Shown one piece after another: positions 12,487-23,166 of a stretch of DNA of 64,000 nt. The stretch is taken from assembly GCA_001600055.1 (NCBI GenBank), contig BCIV01000004.1, positions 310,001-374,000 on the forward strand, given 5' to 3'. Below the pieces are notes generated by a model. It made no database searches, was not told the DNA's origin, and saw only the letters and a program-made list of their open reading frames with translations. Source of the DNA: Filobasidium wieringae (taxonomy: Eukaryota > Basidiomycota > Tremellomycetes > Filobasidiales > Filobasidiaceae). The translations under genes and the position numbers were made by a program. How positions within the stretch are numbered: position 1 is the first letter of the stretch; the number at the start of each line of letters is the position of its first letter.

Positions 12487-14876
12487 ATGCAAAGAGGAAG
12501 ATCCGCATCGGTATCGACAATCGCTTCATTCGTCTCGGCGTTGGATGAGGAATACGTCACTCCCTCCCTCTCTTCAGAACAAACCATCTTCTTCCCAGCA
12601 CCTCCTTCTCCTCAGCCACCATTTCTTCAAGAGCATGACGTTGATCCTCAGAACGAAGAGGAGTACGAACCTTCCGAAGGACCGTCCACTCCGCGTGCTA
12701 GACCGGCTCTAACAGTCGACGCGGTCAATTCGTTAGGAAGGAGTAAAGGGTCGTTTTGGATCGCTTCCGGAGATGACGATGAGGACGAGGATGAGGAGGA
12801 CGATACACGCACAGAAGATGGGATCCGACGTAGTATAAGCGATATTTACCTCGAACGGCTGTCCACGAGCTCAAGAGGAACTCAACCAGAATCACTCATC
12901 TTGGGAGCATCAGATCCGTTCCTAGAGCTAGGACTGGGAGGAGATCCAGATCTACTCAGCGAGGGAGGTAGTCTGCCTTCCGAAGAAGAGGAACTATCCA
13001 TAGAGGGGGACGAAGATGAAGATTGGAATGGATTGAACCAGGATGAAGAGTCCGCATTACAGCCTTCTATACGGATGGATCAGGCTGGTTCAAGAGCAAA
13101 AGCGAGAGGGGTAAAGAGGAGGAAAAGACGAAAATGGAGGGAAGCTGAGCAGGAGTTTGCTCGTGGAGGTTACAAGGATCTTTGGCAGGTGACTTGCAGC
13201 ACTCAAGGTACCTACTTGATTCACGTCATAGCTGACCGTCCGCTTTCAATCCAGCTCGTTCCACCTCAACTCCTCTCATACCCGCTGGTCTTGCTTCCCA
13301 TCGTTCCTCTCCTTCCAGGAGCATTCTTACCAGGAGGAACAGCAGTATTCATCCCCCTCATCGCGATTATCGCTAGTCTATCCGCTTGCGCCCAAATGGT
13401 AGTCACCTATCTATCGAGGTCAGCTTAGAGATCTTCGTTCAGAAGCATTCAGTCATTGATCAATTTCGTCTTCCCCTACATTACAGGTACCTTAGGGTCA
13501 CGAATTTCGAAGATGTATTGCATAGGTCCGCAGGGAGGCACGGTCTATACGTCGGAAGGGGACTGCAGATGGTCGGAATTCTTTGCACCTGCGTTGGTTG
13601 GCTGAGGAGTAAGTACATTTCACGACGATGGATAGATGAATATCATGCTGATATAAGAATCGAATGAACTGCTAGCCGTTCATCCTATTTGGTTGACTGT
13701 GATTCATCCCTGGTCAACCTCTCATTTCTTAGCATCTAAATGGCTGGCCCTGATCGTTTCTTCCTTCTTCGTGAGTTTTCACCATCGTCTGAAAGTCGCT
13801 GAGAACCTTGCACTGATCTGATTCCCGAACCCAATCTCAGATCCTCCCTCTGCCCTCTCGAAGCAAACCTCATGCGGGAATTTCCCTGCTCCCAGATTTA
13901 CTCATCTTCGTCATCCCTATGGTTATCTTCACTGTCATCGGTAGGACTGTAGAGATCACGAAAGAAGAGAACGGGACGATCGGGACTGTCTTGCCTAATG
14001 ATGACAGTCACGGACCTTTTGGAGTTGACCGTCTGAGTGCGGGGACGGCGCTCGGTAAGTCCAGACCCGATCATGGCGTCGCGTGAGGAGCTGATCGAGA
14101 TACGTCGGGTAGTTTCGATCGTCTTCTTCTTCACCCCGCATGTTCAAACGCTACCGATACATGGAACGTTGGTCAAGACTTCGAGATCGTGGTTCCCTCT
14201 CCCCTGTGTGATCTCGGCCGGAACGTTACTGGTCATATCCCTTCCTTTCGCTCTGGTACCGTATTACCTCTTCAACCTGGCTGGTACGGAATACACCTTG
14301 ACGCGTGCGGGGATCTTTCAACTGATGCAATCGCCCGAGATCGACGGGGCTCTTAATTTCGGGAGGATCTGTATGGTCGCTTTGATCTTGACGACCGCCA
14401 ATCAATGGGTGGGACAGGCGAGAGCTGTCGGTCTACGTGCCCTGGGCGTGGAGAGGGAGGGAAGAGCAAAGGCTCAGAGATGGCTTTCCATGGCCATGTG
14501 GTCCTTCATCCTCTTTGCGGGATGTATCGGTGGGAAATTCGCGGACAAGCTGGAAACGATCGGAGCCATATGTGTCTTGGCCGTGGGTTGGTTGGTACCC
14601 GCCATCCTCTTTGTGAAGAATTTTTACCTCTCCAGTCCACTCGCCATCGTCTTCCCCGCCACTGCCGCGGCTGCTCAACGGGACGAAGCGTACGAGCCCG
14701 TCAATTCTAGACCGGTGGACGTTGATGTTCTGCTAGCGCGAAAGGAGAAGGAGTTGCAACGGAGACGAACGGGGAGGAGGCTTTGGCAGGATCTCATCGT
14801 TTTCGTAGGGATATTACCTATAGGGTTGTACACCGTCGTCTGGCTGTTATTGCTTCTGTTAGGTGTAGACATATAA
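12487..14876 (+). CDS. AVT/AAAP-like vacuolar amino-acid transporter
   Basis: Six exons (12487-13188, 13255-13418, 13487-13608, 13676-13770, 13841-14054, 14113-14876) give 686 aa. The first ~230 residues are a hydrophilic, highly acidic cytosolic tail with a basic stretch (VKRRKRRKW) before the membrane part. From exon 2 on there are about ten hydrophobic segments. The segment FFFTPHVQTLPI matches the AAAP helix that normally reads FxxTxHPNxxPI, and NFGRICMVALILTTANQW fits a late transmembrane helix of that family. The long N-terminal tail is usual for fungal vacuolar Avt transporters, so a vacuolar amino-acid exporter or importer is inferred. The ATG at 12487 is the first in frame. Substrate is unknown, and the family call rests on few motifs. 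Confidence 0.65.
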
Positions 14877-17001
14877 TGGCATTAAACATGGGTCAGAGTG
14901 AAGGTCGGAAGGCGTTTCGGACATGTTCTAAATCTGATCATCTCGTCGACGCTACGAACATCTCAAGCCGTCTGTCCCTAAGCGTCACAAACGTGAAACC
15001 CGCATCGCTGAAGATCCGTGTCTCGCAGCTCGCACGAGTCGATCCGAACCCTCATCGCCAAACCCAACCACCCACCACGACCCTCATTCCCATCCAACCG
15101 TCCTGCGCTAACCCGAACCGCAGCCCAACCCAACTCGCAGTCTAGTACAAATATGAAACACCTCCCACTCCTGCCACTCCCCACATGGCGAAGGAATCCC
15201 CAGCGCTCGCGTGAGCAAAGAAACGTGAAGCTTGAAATACCTCCAGCTCTGCTCGGAGCGTTCACAGGTTTCAGGGGGTCGGGCCGATACCTCCTGCGCT
15301 AGGAGACGCCATCAGGAACAAACGCATGTGGGCCAGCGAAATGTGTGAGGTTTGGGTTCGTCGCGTGGGAAAGGACAGAGGTTTTGTGAACGTGTGAACG
15401 TGTGAACGGTGAACGGTGAGCAAAGGTGGTGATGATGCGATGAATTTGAAGAACGATGCGATTGCGACGGGTGAATGGGGAATGATCCAGCGGAAGGGGG
15501 GAAAACGGGAGGAAGCGACCGCGCGGGGGGTCGGGCATTGCGCAATCAGGGAATCAAATGGGCCGATTGGCCGTTGGAGTGGGATCAGAAGAGGTCCTTT
15601 CCCTCGCTCACTCGTTCACTCTACTCATTTTCCCATTCTTCGTCGTGGCATTGCGATGGATCACGACGGACCGTACTTCACAGTGCTGTTGCAGTTTCCA
15701 CCAGCTCGGTTCAACCCTGCTCGAACTAAATCAAAGAAGGGAGCTTTACTCGGCTAATATCTCATCTAGCGCCCCGTTCGATCACGCAGGAAGGTCAGCG
15801 AGCTCGATCGTTCGTTCGTCCGTGCCCCCCCCTCGTGCGATGCTGACGTCGCGCTAAGAGCAAACAGGCACGGGTTAGTAGTACGGGTGGGAGCATTTAT
15901 TTGAGATAGGGAAAGGGAAGGGATGGGATGGGATGAGATTTCTTTCCTTTTGGCTTGGGTACTGCACTGGCACTCAGCGCACTCATGCACTGGGTTCTTT
16001 CTTTCTCTTTCTCTCGTCGAGTTGGGTGATGGGGGGCCAGCGTTGGAGAGGGACCATGCGAGAGTGAGCGCTGTGAAGTTGCAGAAGTCGTTGGTGAGTG
16101 GGTATATATCGGGACAGTCACACGATCAGTGATTCAGTGAGGTGAGTCGGATCAGTCGTCGTCGTTGTTACTCGCCGATTGATCAATTCTAATTTCTTCA
16201 CGACCTAGCGACTAGCGACCAGCGACCAGCGAGCCTGCCTTTGGATATACGAGCAAAGGAGGGTCATCGAAGCTGTAACGAAAACGATAACGAGGAATTC
16301 CATCGTGATAAGCTCGTCCGTCACCTTGGAAGGAAGGAAGCAAGTTCGGACCGGGACTCGCGAATCAGTTGGCCATCAAATCGTTGATCCCATCAATCGA
16401 TCAATCAGAATCGCCAAGACACGTTCAGAGGTTGATCAATCTTCTACCACGACCACGACCACGACCACATTCTACCCCTCGGATCAATCCACTCGGCCAA
16501 TTCCACTCAACCTAAAATCCAATATCCCTACAACCTACACCCTACACCCTACATCTCTTCTCCTCGCCTGCCATCACTCTGTGGCTTGAAATCCACCTAA
16601 TCCCCTCACCCGAATAAAACAACAATCCCACGAGACCGGACTGATCGAGCCGCGAGCCTCGAGCGCAAGTCTAGACCGGCGGCTTCCTTGGAAGGTGTAT
16701 ATATAACGAGATCAACGAGGTCTCAGGTGTTGGAAGGAAAACGAGGGTGGTCCTTTCGATCTTTGAGCGTGGACCCTTGAAAACGATCTGCCCTCCTTTG
16801 GAATAGAAAGCACGGGATTGAACCTTCCTTGACGAAGGAACGTGGAAATTGTGCAAAGGGATCACGTCCGCAGAGTGAACATATAACATTCGCTACTCGC
16901 CAGACGTCGCACGTATCACAGATCTCACAGAGCAAGTCACCACCTCTTCATTCCACTCATCCACCCCAACAGCTATACACCTCCACTGACACTGCTACAA
17001 C
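14877..17001. promoter_or_regulatory. 2.1-kb intergenic region with simple repeats
   Basis: No protein-like frame is supported. It contains GTGAACG repeats near 15390-15415, G/A and C/T tracts, an ACCACG microsatellite near 16448-16470, and a TATATATAA box at 16698-16706 about 300 nt ahead of the next gene. It probably holds a long promoter and leader for the 17.0-kb gene. Confidence 0.35.
16698..16706 (+). promoter_or_regulatory. TATA-like box upstream of the 17.0-kb gene
   Basis: TATATATAA occurs about 295 nt ahead of the ATG at 17002. The spacing fits a TATA box with a 200-250-nt leader, but no transcription start is known. Confidence 0.3.
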
Positions 17002-19484
17002 ATGCATACCCATCATAGCCTAATGTCGTTCGGCCTAGCAGGTCCATCCGTCCCTACCATCTATTCCAAACGTTCCCACCCCGCTGTCAAACGTCCCGGC
17101 GGCGCACCATCCACCGCCTGGGGATCCGAGACGGCGTCCTCTTACCAATCGGGTTATAGTAGAAGAGGATCGTTCGGGAGCTCACATGCGTCTTCTTCCA
17201 TCACCCCGAGGACTCATCCGGGAGGTTTAGGGGGTGGCGTACCGAGCAGCAGCAATTGGGAATACGCGGATGAGGTCGTTTCGAGCCTCAAGTTCTTGAG
17301 ACCTTTTGTCATTGCCGCCGAGGAGGATGTTTTGGCAAAGAATGCGTTGGCCGCGGCTTCTTCTTGCTCTTCCCCTTCTTCCCCCGCTCCTGTTGTTTCG
17401 GATATGGGCGAAAGGGTCGAGCAGGGGAAGATGACGGCCATGGAAAAAGAGGTTTTCACCATCATGGAGACGTACGTGGAACACAAGATGAAAAAGAAGA
17501 GAGGAGGCAAGGGGAAGAAGGAGGCGGAAGTCGGGAAGAAGTTGGAAATCATCGAGGATCAAGTGAGTCCCCGTTTCGGTCCAGGAGATTCGGTGAGATG
17601 TAGGTCAATTATACTGATCGATTACAACACTCCCTGCGCGTCCCGCGTGATCAGTTCCTCGATTGCCCGACTTATGTAAAGTTGTTCAGGAAGATCAAGA
17701 TTCAATATTCACTCCCTCTTCCTCCCGCTCCTCCCACCCCTCTCGGTTCACCGGAATCCACGCTCTCCCCACCTCTCCCCGCTCATCTTTCCTCCCCGAC
17801 CGAATCCGGTTTCTCTTCCGACCGACCTCTCCTGCCGCCTCATACCAAGAACGGATCCCTGGATTCGTTCGGATCGCTTTTGAACCCTTCTTTCTCGTTA
17901 GGTACGAGGAGAGCCGGCGGTCCGAAACACGGTCCAGCGAGTTCCAACGGGCACGGGAATGGGCAGGGTCATAGTCCTCATTCCAGTTTATCGAGCTTCA
18001 CTCCCAGTCTCACGTTGGAGGAGATCCCTATGCCACCCGGGATGACTCTGAACCCTGACCGTACGTTCGTTCGGAAACCTAGCTTGGGGAAGATTTCCTC
18101 CGCCTTGACGTTCGGGGGGAAGGGAGGGGAGCCGGAGATCACTTGGCCCTTACTTGTGGATGAGGGGAAGAAGATCGCGGAAGGGAAAAGGGCCGAGGTG
18201 ATGAAGGCTAGATTGATCGAGACGTTTTTGGCTTCCGGGGTTTCGGGGGGTCAGACGATGATCCCTACCAGACCTCAAAGACCTGGAGGAGCAGGCGGAA
18301 TGGATCACAACCTCAACGCGATACCTGATTGGTCCCATTTACCTCCTGTTCCATCCCACCCTCAATCGTCCGCCGCAGTGACGGGTATCAACCGGAGCGT
18401 GAAGGACGAGATCACCCTCTCCCCCTCTGATCGAGCTTGTGCTCGTCGATTGTCCGCCGCTTTGAAGGCTATGGATAGATCGATTGGGGATGAGGATGAG
18501 AAGGATGACGATGAGGCAGGGACGGGACGGAGCAGTTTACCCTCTGGGCCGTCTTCCTTCCGTTTAGGAAGCGCTGAAATACGCGGTGTTCCGATCCCTC
18601 ATCGAGCACACGAACGGGAATCTCAAGGGGAAGACGGCGGAGAAGGTTTGATCAGTGATACGTTCGAAGCGGATATGTTCGGGACTTCACCCGATCAGTC
18701 CAGCGGATTGGGGATCGTCAATACGCTTCCGGTTAGAAGTTCTAGTAGGATCTTAGGGACCGCGCCTCCTCCGTCCGCTCCCCTTCCTTCTATCCCTTCA
18801 GCCACGGAGGAGGAGGATGGGATGGGATTGTTCACGGCGGTCAAGCCGAGACCACGATCGGATTCGAACTCTTCGTTGTCATTGGAGAGGAGGAGAGCGG
18901 TCTTTCTCGCCTCTTCCGAAGAAGGCGTGGTCGGGTCTTCACGGTTCTTGGCGGATGATGAATCTGGTTTTAGTACTGTTACGACTGGACAGCCGGGAGT
19001 CGGGGCGGGAACGGGAAGACGGATTCGTTCGGTCGATGATGCTATGACCGCATTATCTGCTCGGAAATCTAGTCTGACGGGATCTGCTGCGACATCAGAC
19101 CCACCTGGCGGACCGGTATCGGCCCCGACTTATCGTAGCCATTCATCCTGGTCAAGATCGAGTGCAGGCGGGACTCGACTCTCCGATCTACTAGAAGAAG
19201 GGGAAGAGATGGAGGACACCGTTCCTCATCGTATGAGCAGTACGGGGACGCTGGATGAAGACGTCGCCTCCCCCGCCCTATCCTCAGGCGGGGACAGGTA
19301 TTCCATGGATTCCCATGAGATGACGTTGGCAACCCCGCAGGGGGAGTATAACTTCCAAGCCGAATTCTCTAATCGAAAGATGCAGTTCGATGGGAACGTC
19401 GAGACGATGGCGGACGAGTTGTTTTACAAGTCGCCCAAGGCGGCGAGGAGGGATAGCTCGGTCTTGCAACCTGGGTGGATATGA
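17002..19484 (+). CDS. Unrecognised Ser/Pro/Gly-rich protein
   Basis: Two exons (17002-17562, 17655-19484) give 796 aa. I do not recognise the family. The only segments that look folded are near residues 85-125 (WEYADEVVSSLKFLRPFVIA), a charged helix near 150-185 ending in a Lys-rich run, and the splice-spanning piece IEDQ-FLDCPTYVKLFRKIKI. The rest is Ser/Pro/Gly-rich with acidic patches and a final short ordered stretch containing GEYNFQAEFSNRKMQF. No signal peptide or membrane segment is seen. A later in-frame Met lies at 17023. The splice is supported because it removes a 92-nt GTGAGT...TCAG intron and restores an uninterrupted frame of 610 codons. Confidence 0.7.
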
Positions 19485-20128
19485 GGCTTGATGGTCGATG
19501 AGGAAACGAAACAAAAGGGTTGGATTGAAACGATCTAGAAGAAGAATGTGTAGGATGGAACAAACATCCGTAATGACTTTTCTTATACCATGAATGAACG
19601 ATCTGTTCGAGGCCTGGCGGCGTTTACAGGGCTGGAGACGGGCAACTCAGCTTAAGCACCGCTTCGAAGCTTGGCTCTGGCGTTGTAGCATCTCACTTGC
19701 TCGCTTGACAGGTCAAGATGGTTGTGCCTCCTTGGTGATGCTGATGATTACACTGATATGACCTTCGTTGTAAAGTTGGTCGAATCGTCTCGCCTGTATT
19801 TGTACGTAAAAGGGAGAACATCACTCAACATTGGCCAGATCGCGAGCGTCTACATCAGCTGTATCATATGTATAACGATATCTACATGACTACAATATAT
19901 GAAAGCACCTCTTGAACCTTGCCACAGCCAGATAGCTGCTTCGTTACCCAATCAAATTCAAAAGGGTTCTCCGGAAAATTTCGCTGCGATTGCGATCAAT
20001 CTACCTTAACTGCATGACACGTTCAAACCGCAATAACACCTGAACTATACCTAGAGCAAACGCTGAACCCAGGCCGACCACTACTATCACTATAATCTTA
20101 CCCTCATTACAGTCAAGCTCCAAATAAC
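19485..20128. other. Spacer and promoter of the RNase H2C gene
   Basis: This AT-richer 0.64-kb region lies between two plus-strand genes. Nothing gene-like is seen apart from presumed 3' and 5' untranslated sequence. Confidence 0.35.
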
Positions 20129-20848
20129 ATGTCTAGCATATCCCTCCATCTGCCTCCTCTCGAATCCCTTCCATCATCAAATCCGAACCTGATGCCTTTT
20201 CACTTGGACTATACAGGACCGGCACCCATCTCTACCTATTTCTTACCCCGCCCTGTACCTTCTTCCTCCACGTTGTATGATCCTGAAGCCGGATCTCCGA
20301 AGGACAGGATGATAGCAGAGTTTCGAGGCAGGAGGATGGTCGGGGAACCACTAGCGTTACCTCAAGGATACAGCGGAGTTGTTTTTACAGCTCCGGCAAA
20401 CCCATCAATCTCGTCTGCGACTTCTCCGATACCGCCGAAAAGGGAGATGGAGGATGAGATGGATCTTGGAAAGACGACTCGATCTGGACGGAACAATGGG
20501 GCACAGACGAGAACGATGAAGAGGAAAAGGGAGGTCGTGAAATTCAGTTTGGACTCCGATTCTTCCGATCAAGAACAAGAGCCACAACCAGATCACGTTG
20601 ATCAGGACGACGTTACTATGGATACATCACAAGAACAGGAAGACGAAGGGGTCGTCCTTCGCTCCCCCCTCCTCGAGACCTCTATCGAACCCGCACTCGA
20701 GGGACCGACAAGAACACTCACGGCACAAGCTCGGTTCGATTCTATCCGACTATGGAACCCGGACGGACCGGTCGATGAGACTAGAGACGAGTATCATCGA
20801 GGTTTAAACGAATGGATGAGAGTCAGGGAATTACTTCATGCAGATTGA
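20129..20848 (+). CDS. RNH203: Ribonuclease H2 subunit C (Rnh203/RNASEH2C)
   Basis: A single exon encodes 239 aa. The N-terminal third fits the small non-catalytic subunit of RNase H2: MPFHLDYTGPAPISTYFLPR, then FRGRRMVGEPLALPQGYSGV, both hallmark strands of the triple-barrel fold that binds subunit B. A charged insert (about residues 95-175) with a basic cluster (TMKRKREVVKF) separates it from the C-terminal piece FDSIRLWNPDGPVDE. The complex removes ribonucleotides misincorporated into DNA in the nucleus. The start is chosen because the conserved block begins shortly after it. Being intronless is unusual in this window. Confidence 0.88.
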   Translation: MSSISLHLPPLESLPSSNPNLMPFHLDYTGPAPISTYFLPRPVPSSSTLYDPEAGSPKDRMIAEFRGRRMVGEPLALPQGYSGVVFTAPANPSISSATSPIPPKREMEDEMDLGKTTRSGRNNGAQTRTMKRKREVVKFSLDSDSSDQEQEPQPDHVDQDDVTMDTSQEQEDEGVVLRSPLLETSIEPALEGPTRTLTAQARFDSIRLWNPDGPVDETRDEYHRGLNEWMRVRELLHAD

Positions 20849-22286
20849 GGAGATCGTGGAGCGGTGTAGGCTAGAATCATGCTGGTCATGACATTTGGTC
20901 ATTCAAGAACAAACCCATACAATCGATATGAATGACCTCGTGACTGCACAAGATACGCTATCCTACCAGTGCCTCGTCAGCCTATTGCCTGTGAAATGCT
21001 GGTAGCTCCACCTGAGTGGCAATGATCGAATAATCTCCGGTCAAGAGGAAGTCTTCTTGCCAACTTGATATCAGGATCATGACGGTCAAGAAGGATATAC
21101 TAATGAAGATCTTGGGGGAGTATGAATGCAGATACCCATACAGTACTTTGTCAAAGGAACCTCGCCTGAAGGGAGACAGAATGGAAATGGAAGCGCTCTA
21201 AAAGAGAGTGCTTGCACCCGTTGGCTGGTTACCTCGTTTGATTCAAGGTGCCAGAATGTCCACGGGGCGTTGCTGAGCATACTGAAATCTCGGTTCATCG
21301 ACGGGGTGTTCGGTCCACTAAAATCGTTTGTTACGAGACACGGATCAGGGGCTAGGCTGAGCCAACCCTCTAAGCGTACAATGTCCCTCTTGCGAGACTG
21401 CTCATGAAGCGTTCCAGCGCTGTACCGAGACAGTACAAATATCACTAAGGGTCATTTTCGATATAGTCACCGTAGCATACTTCTTTTCTCTGGATGGCAG
21501 GAGCAATTGCGGGTCGCTGTTGGGCTCAGCAGACTGGGAGTTGCGGCCACTGTCGGAGCTCTCTCGCTCCCGAACGCAGGCAGATTGTCGTGATCACAGA
21601 TACAGCTGAAATTGATCGTGTTGCTTGTCTGGTGTGATCTCTATGAGAGCTGCGTGATTAGGAGAGGTTGTGAAGGGGTTGGTGCAGCAACTCAATAGCC
21701 AGTCCACAGTGTCCGCTGGCAATAATGAGGGAAAAGAGTCATGCATTGGAAATGGGAAGCAGCCCCCAATTGACAGCCATACCCCAGAGCAGATCCCGTA
21801 GTCTATCCTTGCCATGCCCCGCTGAGTAATCTGACAACTTCTTTGCATGTTTGATACTATCAACATCCCAATCCATCGCAGGCTGTATGATCTCAAGTTT
21901 CGACTGTATCAGTGCTTTCCCCTTTCCTAAAGAAAGTCCGATGGAATACTCTAAATATGGATGTCAGTATGATTGTGCACACGACCCGTCTCTAAAGTGA
22001 CGTCTGCGTTTTCGTCGAAGTGGACAAGTATTGGCGCTGAGGTGAACGACCTCTTCAGCTTCTGAAAGGTCTTGTCCACCGGCCCGTTCCACAGGAACTT
22101 CGCTTCTTTCTTCAACAGTGCCGTCATCGGCCTGGTGGTTCTGGAGTAGTCTCGTATAGATCTCCGGTGAAACGAACCCTCAGGAGGTTGCGCTGGCAGT
22201 CAGTCCGACAAGGGGCAGAGCGAAAGCGACGCACGAGGGGATCGAGCAGAGGACGCAGCCATCGACAAGGGGTCTAGACAGCCGTT
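20849..22286. other. 1.4-kb region without a supported gene
   Basis: Short frames occur on both strands (for example about 119 codons at 21445-21086 minus and 100 codons at 21896-21594 minus), but none has a recognised motif or splice partner. Base composition is more even than in neighbouring genes. Confidence 0.3.
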
Positions 22287-22943
22287 GTGACCACATTTGG
22301 ACGGAAATTGCAAGACTCGTGTGGGTTATACTATACGCATTACCAATTCAATGAACCCGGACAAAAACCCGATGGCGGACGTCTTGCGAGAGCATCTTTC
22401 GCAAGCTACCGTTATCACCTTGAGCTTCTCCCTGCTGGATATCCAACGCAATCGCGCTCCTCTCGAAGAGTCCCAGGTGCGTATGCAGAGATCCGGTCAA
22501 TTGATGAACTGCAACACAGTGATGAATCCACTGATGTGACTCTCATGTTGGACAATTTCAAAGGATACCAGTACCGCCGGAAGCTGGTACAAACCTGCTC
22601 TGTAAGCGCGGCTGAGGGGGAAGAAAATGAGGCTCTTGATCTAGGCATCGTACTCCCGGGGCTGGGCATCCGCCAAGGAGTATTTGAACTCAGTGGTAGG
22701 GAGATAAGAAGACCCTCCGACGTCAATGATCCTCCCTTTGAGATTGTAGTCCCTCAGAATTGCCAGGAATCACCGGTCTTCCGGGCTTCTCAACCTCGTG
22801 GAATTGGGCTTACTGCTCGACCAGCAGGAGACGCAGGTGTTACTGTCAAGTTCCGGAAGTTCTGTCTTGCTGAGGGGATAGCCGTTCTGTCCTTCTTCAA
22901 TCGTGATTACCTGCCTCTAGATGAGCCTTTCCTGCAGAATTGA
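22287..22943 (+). CDS. Unrecognised ORF, probably the 3' part of a hypothetical gene
   Basis: The frame is open for 218 codons but lacks an ATG near its beginning; the first in-frame Met is well inside. The latter part looks protein-like (VTLMLDNFKGYQYRRKLV, and FRKFCLAEGIAVLSFFNRDY). The overlapping frame that begins near 22297 also has plausible protein sequence in its first 50 codons, so either an upstream exon was missed or the gene carries a frameshift near 22440. I do not recognise the family and give no function. Confidence 0.35.
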   Translation: MTTFGRKLQDSCGLYYTHYQFNEPGQKPDGGRLARASFASYRYHLELLPAGYPTQSRSSRRVPGAYAEIRSIDELQHSDESTDVTLMLDNFKGYQYRRKLVQTCSVSAAEGEENEALDLGIVLPGLGIRQGVFELSGREIRRPSDVNDPPFEIVVPQNCQESPVFRASQPRGIGLTARPAGDAGVTVKFRKFCLAEGIAVLSFFNRDYLPLDEPFLQN

Positions 22944-23166
22944 GTATGTATCTTCTCTAGATATCAGTTGAGTATGTATGGGCATGGGCAGGAGTGTGGG
23001 CCTCGTGTCTCGAATAATCCATAATAAGAACGATCATATTTCGACCGACGCGCCACTACTATTATGTGATCACAATCTCACGCATTTCAATACATCACAC
23101 TGAAGCGCGGTACAATTCGCCAATTCTAATTCCACTTTGCTGGTTCGTCAGTCCGGGACATCGTTC

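Noticed and set aside
16440..16560. ACCACG and ACCCTAC short repeats as a telomere-like or CRISPR-like array
   Set aside because: Units are too few and too short, without unique spacers; they are simple sequence in a promoter.
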